Part shown: positions 1-7,371 of the stretch, piece after piece
How the letters are laid out: the number at the start of each line of letters is the position of its first letter
Position numbering within the stretch: the first letter of the stretch is position 1
DNA from: Verrucomicrobiales bacterium
GTDB lineage: Bacteria > Verrucomicrobiota > Verrucomicrobiia > Limisphaerales > RI-55
DNA length: 22,956 nucleotides
NCBI GenBank assembly: GCA_003484235.1
Contig: DNDP01000303.1
Location: 399 to 23,354 of the forward strand
Reading direction: 5' to 3'
Made by a program: the position numbers and the translations under genes
The notes under the pieces: generated by a model
Databases searched by the model: none
The model's input: the letters and a program-made list of their open reading frames with translations, nothing else
What the model was told of the DNA's origin: nothing

Positions 1-417
1 CTGAGCCGGCTGCTGGTGGTGGCGATCGAGCACCTGGACTGGCCGCGGGAGGAGACCATGGACGCCCTGCAAACCCGGGCGCGGCACGAGATCGTCAAGC
101 TCGAGCGCGGGCTCGTGGTGCTGGAGATCATCGTCGGCATCGGCCCGCTCATGGGCCTGGTCGGCACGATCATCGGCATGATCACGCTCTTCGGCTCGCT
201 CAGCGAGGCCGGCCTGGGTGACAGCTCGGTCTTCGCCAAGGGGATTGCGCTCGCGCTGAACGCCACCCTCATGGGCCTGCTGGTCTCGATCCCCTCGCTG
301 GTCGCCTGGAGCTACTACAACCGCAAGGTCGAACGCATGGCCGTCGAAATGGCCTCATTGTGCGACGAATTCCTCCGCCGTCAGCACCGGCTCCGCCGTG
401 AGCGGAAAAACGCCTGA
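1..417 (+). CDS. ExbB/TolQ/MotA-family proton channel subunit (5' end missing)
   Basis: The reading frame is open from base 1, so the gene starts upstream; 138 C-terminal residues are visible, ending in TGA at 415-417. The family forms the inner-membrane proton channel that, with ExbD/TolR, uses the proton gradient to drive outer-membrane transport or envelope maintenance. The hallmark is a transmembrane segment with GPLMGLVGTIIGMI near residues 44-57, then a second hydrophobic segment (GIALALNATLMGLLVSIPSLV) and a basic cytoplasmic tail (RRQHRLRRERKNA). These correspond to the last two spans of ExbB/TolQ. The ExbD gene starts 6 bp downstream, so the two are surely co-transcribed. Whether it serves TonB or Tol-Pal cannot be decided, because no tonB, tolA or tolB is visible. 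Confidence 0.9.
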   Translation: MSRLLVVAIEHLDWPREETMDALQTRARHEIVKLERGLVVLEIIVGIGPLMGLVGTIIGMITLFGSLSEAGLGDSSVFAKGIALALNATLMGLLVSIPSLVAWSYYNRKVERMAVEMASLCDEFLRRQHRLRRERKNA

Positions 418-423
418 CACGTC

Positions 424-852
424 ATGGAGTTCTTTCCCCGCCGCAAGAAGAGCCCGCCCGCCGTGATCATCGTCGCGCTGATCGACGTGTTGATCGTGAT
501 CCTGATCTTCCTGCTGGTGACCACGACCTTCAAGCAGACGCCGGCCCTGAAGCTCACGCTGCCGGAGTCGAGCCAGGGCACCCGCGAAGGCGCCAGCGAA
601 CTGACCCCCGTGCTGGTGACCATCGACCGGCAGGGCAGCGTCTACCTCGGCGCCCGGAGCTCGCCCGTGACCTTTGACGTGCTTGAGCGGGAGATCGGCG
701 CGTTGGTGAAGGTGAACCCACGGCTGCAGGTCGCGGTCGAACCGGACGAGGCGGCCCCCATGGGCGTGTTCGTGAAGGTCACCGACGCCATCCGCGCCGC
801 CGGAGTAAAGACAGGCATGACATTGCACACCCGCACAAAGGAGGCCCCGTAA
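424..852 (+). CDS. ExbD/TolR-family biopolymer transport protein
   Basis: 142 residues, the usual length for ExbD/TolR. A short basic cytoplasmic N-terminus (MEFFPRRKKS) is followed by a single membrane span at about residues 13-34 that carries the essential aspartate (D21, in ALIDVLIVILIF). In this family that residue takes part in proton translocation with ExbB. The rest (about 40-142) is a periplasmic domain with the LTLPESS stretch typical after the span. The stop overlaps the next ATG by one base (TAATG), which implies translational coupling to the TPR gene. With the ExbB-like gene this makes a proton-driven motor pair; the energised partner is not in the window. Confidence 0.9.
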   Translation: MEFFPRRKKSPPAVIIVALIDVLIVILIFLLVTTTFKQTPALKLTLPESSQGTREGASELTPVLVTIDRQGSVYLGARSSPVTFDVLEREIGALVKVNPRLQVAVEPDEAAPMGVFVKVTDAIRAAGVKTGMTLHTRTKEAP

Positions 853-1790
853 TGGGCGGGCATCCCGTCAGGACCGTTTCCGAGCCGGGCGCGCATCCCG
901 GGATTCTGCGTTTGGTCGGAGCACTGTTGCTCCTTGGAGCCGCATTCACCGGGCCGGAACGGGCCGCGGCCGCCGATGCCCCACCCGGGCGACCGACAAC
1001 GGCCCGGGGCTGGAACGAACTGGGAACCCGCCACGCCACGGAAGGCAACTTTGAAAAGGCGCTCGAAGCGTTTTCGGAGGCGATTCGTCTGGCGCCAAAT
1101 TCGTCCGATCTCCATGTCAACCGCGGACTCGTCCACGTGCGGTTGAAGCAGTGGCAGCCGGCCGAGGACGCCTTCACCAGGGCCACTGAAGCCAATCACG
1201 AGGACACCCGTGCGTTCCTGCACCGCGCGATCGCCCTTGCTGAACTCGATCGCAACGAGGAGGCGTTTCGCGACGCCAGCCGCGCCGCACGGATGGAACC
1301 CGACAATCCGCAGACGGTGTTCATCCGTCACTATCTGTGCAGCCGGCTCGGGCGCCACGATCTCGGCCACACCGCGGGCGCGACCTACATTGGCATTCAG
1401 GGCTGGGAGGATGAGGCGGCACCCTACGTGGCGCTGCTGAACCACATCGCCCTGCGGCGGGCGGGAGATCTCAAGTCCGCCAAAGACATTCTCGCGGAGG
1501 CGGCCACGCTGCTGCCCACGCAGGACTGGCCCTACGCCGTGATCGTTCATCTGCAGGGCGCGCTGGATGAGGCATCGCTGCTGGCGTTGGCCACCGACAA
1601 CGACAAGCTGACCCTTGCCCGCTACTACATCGGCATGCGCTGCTGGCTGGAGGGGGATGCCACCACGGCGAAGGGGCACTTCGAGTGGGTCGTGGCGTCC
1701 GGCAATTCCGCCTTTCTACAGCATCGACTCGCGAAGGACCACCTCCGGGAGATGGCCGGTGCCGACCAGGCGGCGGCCTCAGAAGAATAG
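852..1790 (+). CDS. Exported tetratricopeptide-repeat protein
   Basis: 312 residues. A hydrophobic stretch (LRLVGALLLLGAAFTG, about residues 20-35) followed by an Ala-rich site (ERAAAADAPP) suggests a signal peptide, though the N-terminal region before it is unusually long (about 18 residues). Residues about 50-155 form three TPR-like helix pairs (WNELGTRHATEGNFEKALEA, LHVNRGLVHVRLKQWQPAED, AFLHRAIALAELDRNEEAFR); the remainder looks like degenerate TPRs. TPR proteins are interaction scaffolds, and lying directly after exbB-exbD it is probably a periplasmic partner of that complex, such as a YbgF/CpoB-like coordinator. That role is inferred from position only. The 3' end overlaps the convergent DUF554 gene by 12 bp. 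Confidence 0.82.
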   Translation: MGGHPVRTVSEPGAHPGILRLVGALLLLGAAFTGPERAAAADAPPGRPTTARGWNELGTRHATEGNFEKALEAFSEAIRLAPNSSDLHVNRGLVHVRLKQWQPAEDAFTRATEANHEDTRAFLHRAIALAELDRNEEAFRDASRAARMEPDNPQTVFIRHYLCSRLGRHDLGHTAGATYIGIQGWEDEAAPYVALLNHIALRRAGDLKSAKDILAEAATLLPTQDWPYAVIVHLQGALDEASLLALATDNDKLTLARYYIGMRCWLEGDATTAKGHFEWVVASGNSAFLQHRLAKDHLREMAGADQAAASEE

Positions 1791-2507
1791 CCAAGCCAGC
1801 GCCGGCGCCACCAGAAGCGACGGCAGGAAGTCGCCAATCTCCACCTTGCGGATTTCGAAGACGATCAGCGTCGCGCACACGACCAGCAGGCCGGCGGTGA
1901 CGTTGATCGACTGCACCATCCGCTCGTCGGGCAGCCACTGCAGAAGCCACATCGTCAGCAACGTGACGGTGCCCTGGAATGCCAGCACCGGCAGGCCGGC
2001 CAGGACCACGGCCATGCGGAAGGCCCGGGCAAAGGCAAACGCCGCCAGACCGTCCATGGCCCCTTTGACGAGCAGCACGAAGAAATCCCCGTTCAGGCCT
2101 TCCTGCACCGGACCGAGGACCGAGAGCGGCCCCACGCAGAAGAGGATGGCACAGGCGGTGAAGCCATCGTGAAACGGCACCCGGCCGCCTTCCTGTGCGC
2201 GGGTGAACATTTGCCCGGCCCAGCGGCCCAGCCGGTTCATGCCCGCCTGCACGCGCAGCAGCCTTCCGAGCGGCCGCCCGATCGTGGTGGCCAGCAGGGC
2301 GATTCCCATCAGCCCGAATGCAGCGCCCACACCCGACGGCCGTACGCCGGTCCAGACCTGGTGAAACCCGGCGATGATGACCGCGAGCCCGATGCCGGTC
2401 CGCAGCTGATGCTGGCGCCGGGCGGGCAGGTCGTTCCGGATCAGGAGCCCCAGCAGTCCACCCAGGACGACGGCGGCGGCGTTGATGGCGGAACCGATGG
2501 CAAGCAC
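1779..2507 (-). CDS. DUF554-family integral membrane protein
   Basis: A multi-span membrane protein of 242 residues from the preferred GTG start at 2507. The frame stays open to an ATG at 2639, but that extension is Cys/Arg/Ser-rich and unlike the family, whose members begin directly with a first span of the type seen here (IGSAINAAAVVLGGLLGLL). About six or seven hydrophobic segments follow, including FTACAILFCVGPLSVLGPVQEGL with the conserved CVGPLSVLG-type motif, and a C-terminal span ending LAWLFF. The biochemical function of DUF554 is not established. No clear ribosome-binding site precedes either start. It faces the TPR gene tail to tail, overlapping by 12 bp, and is divergent from the symporter gene. 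Confidence 0.8.
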   Translation of the reverse strand: MLAIGSAINAAAVVLGGLLGLLIRNDLPARRQHQLRTGIGLAVIIAGFHQVWTGVRPSGVGAAFGLMGIALLATTIGRPLGRLLRVQAGMNRLGRWAGQMFTRAQEGGRVPFHDGFTACAILFCVGPLSVLGPVQEGLNGDFFVLLVKGAMDGLAAFAFARAFRMAVVLAGLPVLAFQGTVTLLTMWLLQWLPDERMVQSINVTAGLLVVCATLIVFEIRKVEIGDFLPSLLVAPALAWLFF

Positions 2508-2681
2508 GGGGAAAGTTGAGCACCGGCGGCAAGCCCGTACCAAGCCCAAAGCCGATGATGGAGTCGCCGGAGTGCCCGCTTCCCGTATTGCCATGCACTC
2601 ACAGCAAGTCGGGTCGGCCATCGGCAGGGCAGGCAACAAAGAACTGGCCCGCCGGACCGGGAGCCGCTATGAAACAGGCCC

Positions 2682-4298
2682 ATGCAATCCTCCCCCAAGC
2701 CCGACGGCTGGAGTTCCCGGTTGGGCGTCATCCTCGCGGTCGCCGGCAGCGCCGTGGGTCTGGGCAATTTCCTGCGGTTCCCCGGTCTGGCCGCCCAGTA
2801 TGGCAGCGGCGCGTTCATGATCGCGTATTTCATTTCACTGCTGCTGATCGGCATCCCGATCTGCTGGGCGGAATGGACGATGGGCCGTTACGCCGGCCAG
2901 TACGGTTTCCGGTCGAGCCCCGGCATCTTCTCGGTGCTCATCCGGCACCCGGTCGGCAAGTATCTGGGCGCCATCGGCGTCATCATCCCGGTCTGCATCT
3001 ACATGTATTACGTCTACATCGAGGCGTGGTGCGCGGGCTACGCGTGGTACTTCCTGACGGGGCAGCTGAACTTCTCCACGCCGGCGGAGTTTGGGGACTT
3101 CTTCAACCGCTTTGTGGGCATCACCGAGGACGGGCTGGTGGTGCAGAAAGGTTCCAACCAGGTGGTCGTGTTCCTCGTCCTGGTGTTTGCGCTGAACTTC
3201 ATCATCATCTACCGCGGACTCTCGAAAGGCATCGAGTTCTTCTGCAAATGGGCGATGCCCGCGCTGATCCTCCTGGCGATCATCATCCTGATCCGCGTGC
3301 TCACCCTGGGCACACCCGACCCCGCCAGACCCGAACAGAACGTCATGGCCGGCCTGGGATTCATGTGGAATCCCGGCGATGTGAAGGCGGGCCTGCTCAA
3401 TCCCCAGCTCTGGCTGGCCGCGGCCGGGCAGATCTTCTTTTCCCTGTCAGTCGGCTTCGGCGTGATCATCACCTACGCCAGCTACCTCTCGAGGAAGGAC
3501 GACGTGGTCCTGAGCGGCCTGACCGCCTCCAGCGCGAATGAGTTCTGCGAGGTGGCGCTCGGCGGCATGATCACCGTCCCGGCAGCCTTCATGTTCCTCG
3601 GCGCCGCCGGCGTGGCGGGCCAGGGCACGTTCGCCCTCGGGTTCAACGTGCTGCCGATCGTGTTTTCCAAGATGCCCTTTGCCGCCTTCTTCGGCACGGT
3701 GTTCTTCACCCTGCTCTTCCTCGCTGCGATCACGAGCTCGCTGTCGATGCTCCAGCCGGGCATTGCCTTTCTGGAAGAGGCGCTCGGGGTCGGCCGCAAG
3801 GTGTCGGTGACGCTGCTCGGCATGTTGACCGCGCTGGGCTGCCTGTTCGTGGTGAACTACAGCAAGGGGCTCAAGGCGCTCGACACAATCGATTTCTGGG
3901 TCGGCACATTCCTGATCTTCGTGCTTGCGACCATCCTGATCATCACCTTTGGCTGGGTCATCGGCATTGACAAGGGGTTCGAGGAGGCGCACAAGGGCGC
4001 CCACATCCGCATCCCGAACCTCTTCAAGTTCATCATCAAGTGGGTGTCGCCCGCCTATCTCCTGATCATCTTTGCACTCTGGGTGCTCACGAGCGTGTTT
4101 GGTTACAGCTTCGAAACGGGCGAATTTGCGCGCACCGGCTACGTCGCGGACCTCCTGGGTGAAAGCGATGCCGCCTCCAGTCACGTGGCGCGGCTGTGCT
4201 TTGGCCTGATCGCCATCGTGGTGGTCTTCACGCTGGTGCTGATCAGCGCCGCATCCAATCGCTGGAAAAAGAAACTCACCGGCGCTAAACTCAAATAG
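2682..4298 (+). CDS. Sodium-dependent neurotransmitter:sodium symporter (NSS/SNF, LeuT-like)
   Basis: 538 residues with about twelve hydrophobic spans, the normal NSS size. The first span carries the family signature at residues 21-34 (AGSAVGLGNFLRFP), where the helix is unwound to bind sodium and substrate. The following stretch with GSGAF and AEWTMGRYAGQYG closely resembles the LeuT N-terminus. Such proteins import amino acids with sodium across the inner membrane; the substrate cannot be read from the sequence. The start at 2682 places SSRLGVILA shortly after the Met, as in LeuT. A 51-codon gene follows 19 bp downstream and is probably an accessory subunit. Confidence 0.95.
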   Translation: MQSSPKPDGWSSRLGVILAVAGSAVGLGNFLRFPGLAAQYGSGAFMIAYFISLLLIGIPICWAEWTMGRYAGQYGFRSSPGIFSVLIRHPVGKYLGAIGVIIPVCIYMYYVYIEAWCAGYAWYFLTGQLNFSTPAEFGDFFNRFVGITEDGLVVQKGSNQVVVFLVLVFALNFIIIYRGLSKGIEFFCKWAMPALILLAIIILIRVLTLGTPDPARPEQNVMAGLGFMWNPGDVKAGLLNPQLWLAAAGQIFFSLSVGFGVIITYASYLSRKDDVVLSGLTASSANEFCEVALGGMITVPAAFMFLGAAGVAGQGTFALGFNVLPIVFSKMPFAAFFGTVFFTLLFLAAITSSLSMLQPGIAFLEEALGVGRKVSVTLLGMLTALGCLFVVNYSKGLKALDTIDFWVGTFLIFVLATILIITFGWVIGIDKGFEEAHKGAHIRIPNLFKFIIKWVSPAYLLIIFALWVLTSVFGYSFETGEFARTGYVADLLGESDAASSHVARLCFGLIAIVVVFTLVLISAASNRWKKKLTGAKLK

Positions 4299-4317
4299 TT
4301 CAAACGAAAGGCACGAC

Positions 4318-4473
4318 ATGCAGGCAGGCGGCTGGTTCATGATGTTTCTCTCGGTCGGCACCGTGGTATGCCTCTTCAGCTGGTGCCTCTACCGTGTGCT
4401 CACTCTCGCACCGCAGGACGCCGAGGAACACCTCCACGGTGAACTCGACATCGACACGCACGAGAAGGACTGA
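4318..4473 (+). CDS. Small single-span protein, MetS-like NSS transporter small subunit
   Basis: A 51-residue ORF beginning ATG at 4318 and ending TGA at 4471-4473, 19 bp after the symporter stop. AAAGG about 7 bp upstream is a plausible ribosome-binding site. One hydrophobic segment (residues 7-31, including MMFLSVGTVVCLFSWCLYRV) is followed by an acidic tail with HLHGELDIDTHEKD. This size, topology and position match the small subunits accompanying some bacterial NSS transporters (MetS with MetP in Corynebacterium; similar small proteins in other phyla). The match is by architecture and position, not by a sequence search. It may stabilise the transporter or complete it. Confidence 0.72.
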   Translation: MQAGGWFMMFLSVGTVVCLFSWCLYRVLTLAPQDAEEHLHGELDIDTHEKD

Positions 4474-4474
4474 C

Positions 4475-4789
4475 GTAGGACAGGCATCCCTGCCTGTCAT
4501 CGCGAGCGTCAGCGAGCGTCGTGGTGGCCCGGTCGGCGGCTTCGGGCATACAACGGCGTCACCGGAGTGCTGTTGACTCGGAGCTCCGTCTTCTTGGTCG
4601 CCCCCATTGAACTACTCGCAGCGCAGTGTCGCGCCTATTGCGCTTGATCGGGGCTCAGCAGGAGCTTCGCCCTACCCGAACGATTGAGAGTTTGCGCGCC
4701 GAAAATCTCATAATCACGCCGTGTGCGAACGGAGTGATGGAGGTGAAAAATCGCCGGCCCACGCGTGACAGGCAGGATGCCTGTCCCAC
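4475..4789. repeat. MITE/BIME-like element with ~24-bp inverted ends (315 bp)
   Basis: The left end (4475-4499) and right end (4766-4789) are inverted copies of one sequence, GTAGGACAGGCAT then CCTGCCTGTCA, with one or two differences and a single extra base on the left. Each end is itself a palindrome (GACAGGCA / TGCCTGTC). The same ends bound 15304-15497. Just inside the left end lies CGCGAGCGTCAGCGAGCGTC, found in inverse orientation just inside the right end of the 15304 element. The interior also holds a separate dispersed repeat (4626-4742). I see no transposase or credible gene inside. It inserts between the end of the small symporter gene and the aldolase terminator and accounts for almost all of the 378-bp gap. 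Confidence 0.65.
4626..4742. repeat. Dispersed repeat, copy A (second copy inverted at about 18188-18316)
   Basis: Two stretches are shared with the reverse complement of 18188-18316: a left block CTTGATC(G/A)GGGCTCAGCAGGAGCTTCGCCCT and a right block TGTGCGAACGGAGTGATGGAG (third-last G/T difference in the other copy). They are separated by about 60 poorly conserved bases of nearly equal length. One frame of each copy reads AQQELRP near the start and CANGxME near the end, but neither has the look of an expressed gene. A 25-bp part of the left block also occurs inside gcvP. Confidence 0.55.
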
Positions 4790-4790
4790 G

Positions 4791-4822
4791 AAAAACCCCG
4801 GCCACCAGAGGCGACCGGGGTT
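4791..4822 (-). terminator. Rho-independent terminator of the aldolase gene
   Basis: Arms AACCCCGG (4794-4801) and CCGGGGTT (4815-4822) form a perfect 8-bp GC-rich stem with a 13-nt loop. Read on the minus strand, the stem is followed by a run of T residues, as an intrinsic terminator requires. It lies 30 bp after the aldolase stop codon. The repeat element at 4475-4789 ends two bases away from it. Confidence 0.8.
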
Positions 4823-4851
4823 GGATTCTTCCGACTCCGTCGGGCGTTCGC

Positions 4852-5814
4852 TTAGAACGCCTGGCCGGCGCAGCACAGCACGTTTTTGATCTTATGCCGC
4901 ACGAGCTCCTTCACGGCGCTGCGGGCGGGGCCGATGAACTTGCGGGGATCAAATTCCTTCGGATTCTCGGTAAGCACCTTGCGGATGGCGGCGGTCATGG
5001 CCAGGCGCAGGTCGGTGTCGATGTTCACCTTGGTGCAGCCGGTGCGGCGGGCGATCTCGATGTCGGCCTCGGGCACGCCGGCGGTGTCGGTGCCGAGGTT
5101 GCCGCCATACTTGTTGATCTCCTCGACGTACTGCTTCGGCACGCTGGAGGCGCCGTGCAGAACGAGCGGGTAATCACCGAGCCCGGCATCCATGAGGGCC
5201 TTCTTGATGCGCTTGAGGCGCTCCAGGTCGAGGTGCTGTTCGCCCTTGAACTTGTAGGCGCCATGGCTGTTGCCAATCGCGACGGCGAGCGAGTCGCAGC
5301 CCGATTCCTTCACGAACTTCACGGCATCCTCGGGGTCGGTGTAGACGCCCTTCATCGAGTGCGCGCCGCCTTCCTCGCCCTCGTCGAACTGCGCGCCGAC
5401 GAGCTGGCCGAGTTCGGACTCGACCACGCAGTTGTGCTTGTGGGCGTACTCCACCACCTTTTTGGTGATCTCAACGTTTTTCTCGAACGACTCATGCGAG
5501 GCGTCGATCATCACGCTCGTGAACCCCTCGTCGATGCATTCCTTGCAGAGCTCGAACGTGTCGCCGTGGTCCAGATGGACGGCGATCGGAATGGTTGAAA
5601 CGCTGACAGCCGCTTCGATGAGCTTCTTGAGGTAAACCGGGTTGGCGTACTGGCGGGCGCCCTTGGAAATCTGCAGCATCACGGGAGCCTTCTCCTCCTC
5701 GCAGGCCTCGATGATGGCCTGGAGCAGCTCCATGTTGTTGACGTTGAACGCGCCCAGGGCGTACTTCCCCTTCAACGCCTTGGCGAACAGTTCACGGGTA
5801 TGTGTCAGTGGCAT
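4852..5814 (-). CDS. fba: Class II fructose-bisphosphate aldolase
   Basis: 320 residues; cytosolic zinc enzyme that reversibly splits fructose 1,6-bisphosphate into glyceraldehyde 3-phosphate and dihydroxyacetone phosphate in glycolysis and gluconeogenesis. Visible motifs are HLDHGD (80-85) with the catalytic Asp82 and zinc ligand His83, ESELG (132-136), a second zinc ligand in NSHGAYK (His184), and HGASS (220-224) with the third zinc His and phosphate-binding Ser. The NIDTDLR stretch near the C-terminus is typical of the class. The start PLTHTRELFAKALKGKYALGAFN fits family N-termini. It is monocistronic, with a terminator 30 bp downstream and its own 318-bp upstream region. The exact symbol (fba or fbaA) is convention only. 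Confidence 0.96.
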   Translation of the reverse strand: MPLTHTRELFAKALKGKYALGAFNVNNMELLQAIIEACEEEKAPVMLQISKGARQYANPVYLKKLIEAAVSVSTIPIAVHLDHGDTFELCKECIDEGFTSVMIDASHESFEKNVEITKKVVEYAHKHNCVVESELGQLVGAQFDEGEEGGAHSMKGVYTDPEDAVKFVKESGCDSLAVAIGNSHGAYKFKGEQHLDLERLKRIKKALMDAGLGDYPLVLHGASSVPKQYVEEINKYGGNLGTDTAGVPEADIEIARRTGCTKVNIDTDLRLAMTAAIRKVLTENPKEFDPRKFIGPARSAVKELVRHKIKNVLCCAGQAF

Positions 5815-6132
5815 AGTTTTCGTGTATTGGTTGTCTGAACCGTTCCCCGCCCGCGGGCTGGGAACAGAAAGGCCAGCATGCTAGGGAATGCCCAAGCCGG
5901 AAGGAAACAAAAATTTGGAACCCGGGCGGCCTTCGGGAAACGGTCCGGCCGAAGGCGACTTCCTCCCCGGCGCGGATCGCCCTGCGCCGCTCCGAAGGGC
6001 CCGGCGTCACCGCCAACCGAAACGCGCCGCAGAGCCCCCGGAGCGGCTGATTTCCAACGCATGGGTGCATGGAACGCGGCCGTTTCCCAAACCCTCCTTT
6101 ACACCCCCGGCACCGCTGATTAACGTCCGGAC
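5815..6132. other. Divergent intergenic region between fba and the coiled-coil operon
   Basis: 318 bp with no credible gene; short frames here have skewed composition and no homology I recognise. It must contain promoters for fba (-) and for the 6133 gene (+), but I could not identify convincing -35/-10 pairs for either. The one clear structure is a perfect 8-bp inverted repeat, GCCTTCGG (5929-5936) and CCGAAGGC (5949-5956) with a 12-nt loop, which would lie in the untranslated leader of fba if its promoter is further upstream. An AT-rich patch (ACAAAAATTTGG, 5908-5919) is unusual for the local composition. Confidence 0.5.
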
Positions 6133-6819
6133 ATGCCGTCGCCTTTCGATCCGTCCGACTTCGAAGACCATGAATACAAGGCCTCCTCGCAGGCCGGCTA
6201 TCCGTCAGCCGGCAGTGCCCAGGTGGCGCAGTCGGCATTGACCCGGCCGCCCACGCGGGAGGAGGTCGATCACCGTGTCGGCGAGATGCAGCAACGTCTG
6301 GCGGACCTCAAGCGGGCGCAGGATCAGCTGGAACGGGAACGGGCGGGTTTGGAGGAGACGCGTCGACGCCAGGCCGAGTTCGAGAACAGCCGCGCCGAGA
6401 TGCTCGAGCAGCTGACCCGCGGCATCGGCCTGCTCGAGGAGGCCGAGGTGGACGCCCGCCGCGAAGTGGACGCGATGGCCGCCGGTCTGGCCGACCTCCG
6501 GCTCGCACTCGAGAAGGTGCAGGGCCTCCGCGAAGAAAACTGGAGCAGCGACAATTTCCAGCTCGAACTGACCCGGGCGTTGACCACCCTTGAACATGCC
6601 CGCATGGAGTGGAACTCGGTCCGGGTGAAGTTCCCCGTCGTCGAACGCACGCCGGAGGAGCAGGAGGCGGCCGAGCAGCAGGCCGCGCGGGCCGGCAATC
6701 CGTTCCTGCAACCGCAGGACTGGCCGCAACTCTTCCGCCTGGGCATGGCGCTCACCTGGCCGCTCGTGCTGCTGGGCATCGCCATCTGCGTGCTGCTCGG
6801 CATGAACCTCGGCAAGTAG
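6133..6819 (+). CDS. Coiled-coil protein with C-terminal membrane anchor, function unknown
   Basis: 228 residues, not recognised. A short acidic, Ser/Ala-rich N-terminus (1-40) leads into a long charged helix at about 43-163 with heptad-like Leu/Ala spacing (REEVDHRVGEMQQRLADLKR onward), which I read as a coiled coil. A linker holds an NPF motif (189-191), and one hydrophobic segment at about 203-224 (LTWPLVLLGIAICVLLGM) is followed by only four residues. There is no signal peptide, so the coiled coil should face the cytoplasm, tethered by the tail. The next gene has the same plan, and the two may pair. No clear ribosome-binding site is seen upstream. Confidence 0.75.
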   Translation: MPSPFDPSDFEDHEYKASSQAGYPSAGSAQVAQSALTRPPTREEVDHRVGEMQQRLADLKRAQDQLERERAGLEETRRRQAEFENSRAEMLEQLTRGIGLLEEAEVDARREVDAMAAGLADLRLALEKVQGLREENWSSDNFQLELTRALTTLEHARMEWNSVRVKFPVVERTPEEQEAAEQQAARAGNPFLQPQDWPQLFRLGMALTWPLVLLGIAICVLLGMNLGK

Positions 6820-6842
6820 CGTCGCGTTCCCGCTGCCAGGAC

Positions 6843-7370
6843 ATGGGACTCTTCCGGAAAAAGCCCGATCCGCTCAAAGACCGTGAGAAGAACCTCTCGT
6901 CGGAAATCGAGCAGCTGGAGGAACAGATCAGGCAGCTGCAGGGCGTGCTCTCGAAGGCGGCCAGCGAGCCCCGCGTGCGCCAGACCGCATATCCGGCCCG
7001 CAGCTCCAGGAATCCGGACACGGGTGGTGACAACCGTCCGGCAAACGCTCCGGGAGAGCCGGTCTTCGAGCCGGTGGATCAACACAAGCTTCAACAGGCG
7101 GCACCCAACCCGTTCAAGGACCGCACCGAGCGCCAGGATGGTCAGGCCCTGAAACGCGAGGGCTCCACGACGCTCGTGGAACGGTTCAACCGCTTCTTTC
7201 GCGGCCCAACCAGCAGCAACCCCAAGCTCGTGAGCTACCTGGCCGCCGGCAACATCCACGGCCTGCAGCCGCTCCGCTACGAACGCCGTGTCGCCCGCAA
7301 CAAGCTGCTGCTCTGGATCGTGATCTTCATCATCCTGATCGTCGGCTTTCTCAAGGTGCTGCTGCCCTAG
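6843..7370 (+). CDS. Second tail-anchored coiled-coil protein, function unknown
   Basis: 175 residues from the ATG at 6843; a longer reading frame starts at 6609 but overlaps the preceding gene by over 200 bp and that part is composition noise. The basic N-terminus (MGLFRKKPDP) is followed by a short coiled coil at about 12-38 (EKNLSSEIEQLEEQIRQLQG), a low-complexity linker with an NPF motif (89-91), a conserved-looking block at 112-152 (NRFFRGPTSSNPKLVSYLAA, then HGLQPLRYERRVARNK) and a hydrophobic tail (154-174, LLLWIVIFIILIVGFLKVLL). The topology mirrors the upstream gene. It starts 23 bp after that gene and ends one base before the heme protein's ATG, so the three form one operon. Confidence 0.75.
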   Translation: MGLFRKKPDPLKDREKNLSSEIEQLEEQIRQLQGVLSKAASEPRVRQTAYPARSSRNPDTGGDNRPANAPGEPVFEPVDQHKLQQAAPNPFKDRTERQDGQALKREGSTTLVERFNRFFRGPTSSNPKLVSYLAAGNIHGLQPLRYERRVARNKLLLWIVIFIILIVGFLKVLLP

Positions 7371-7371
7371 C

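Noticed and set aside
2516..3541. 341-codon plus-strand frame over the symporter start
   Set aside because: Out-of-frame shadow with high Arg/Pro/Gly content; the symporter frame has clear NSS motifs.
4626..4889. ORF reading AQQELRP between the repeat element and fba
   Set aside because: It lies in dispersed repeats, crosses the element's right end and the fba terminator and overlaps fba; the similarity to the frame upstream of the first sigma gene comes from the DNA repeat.
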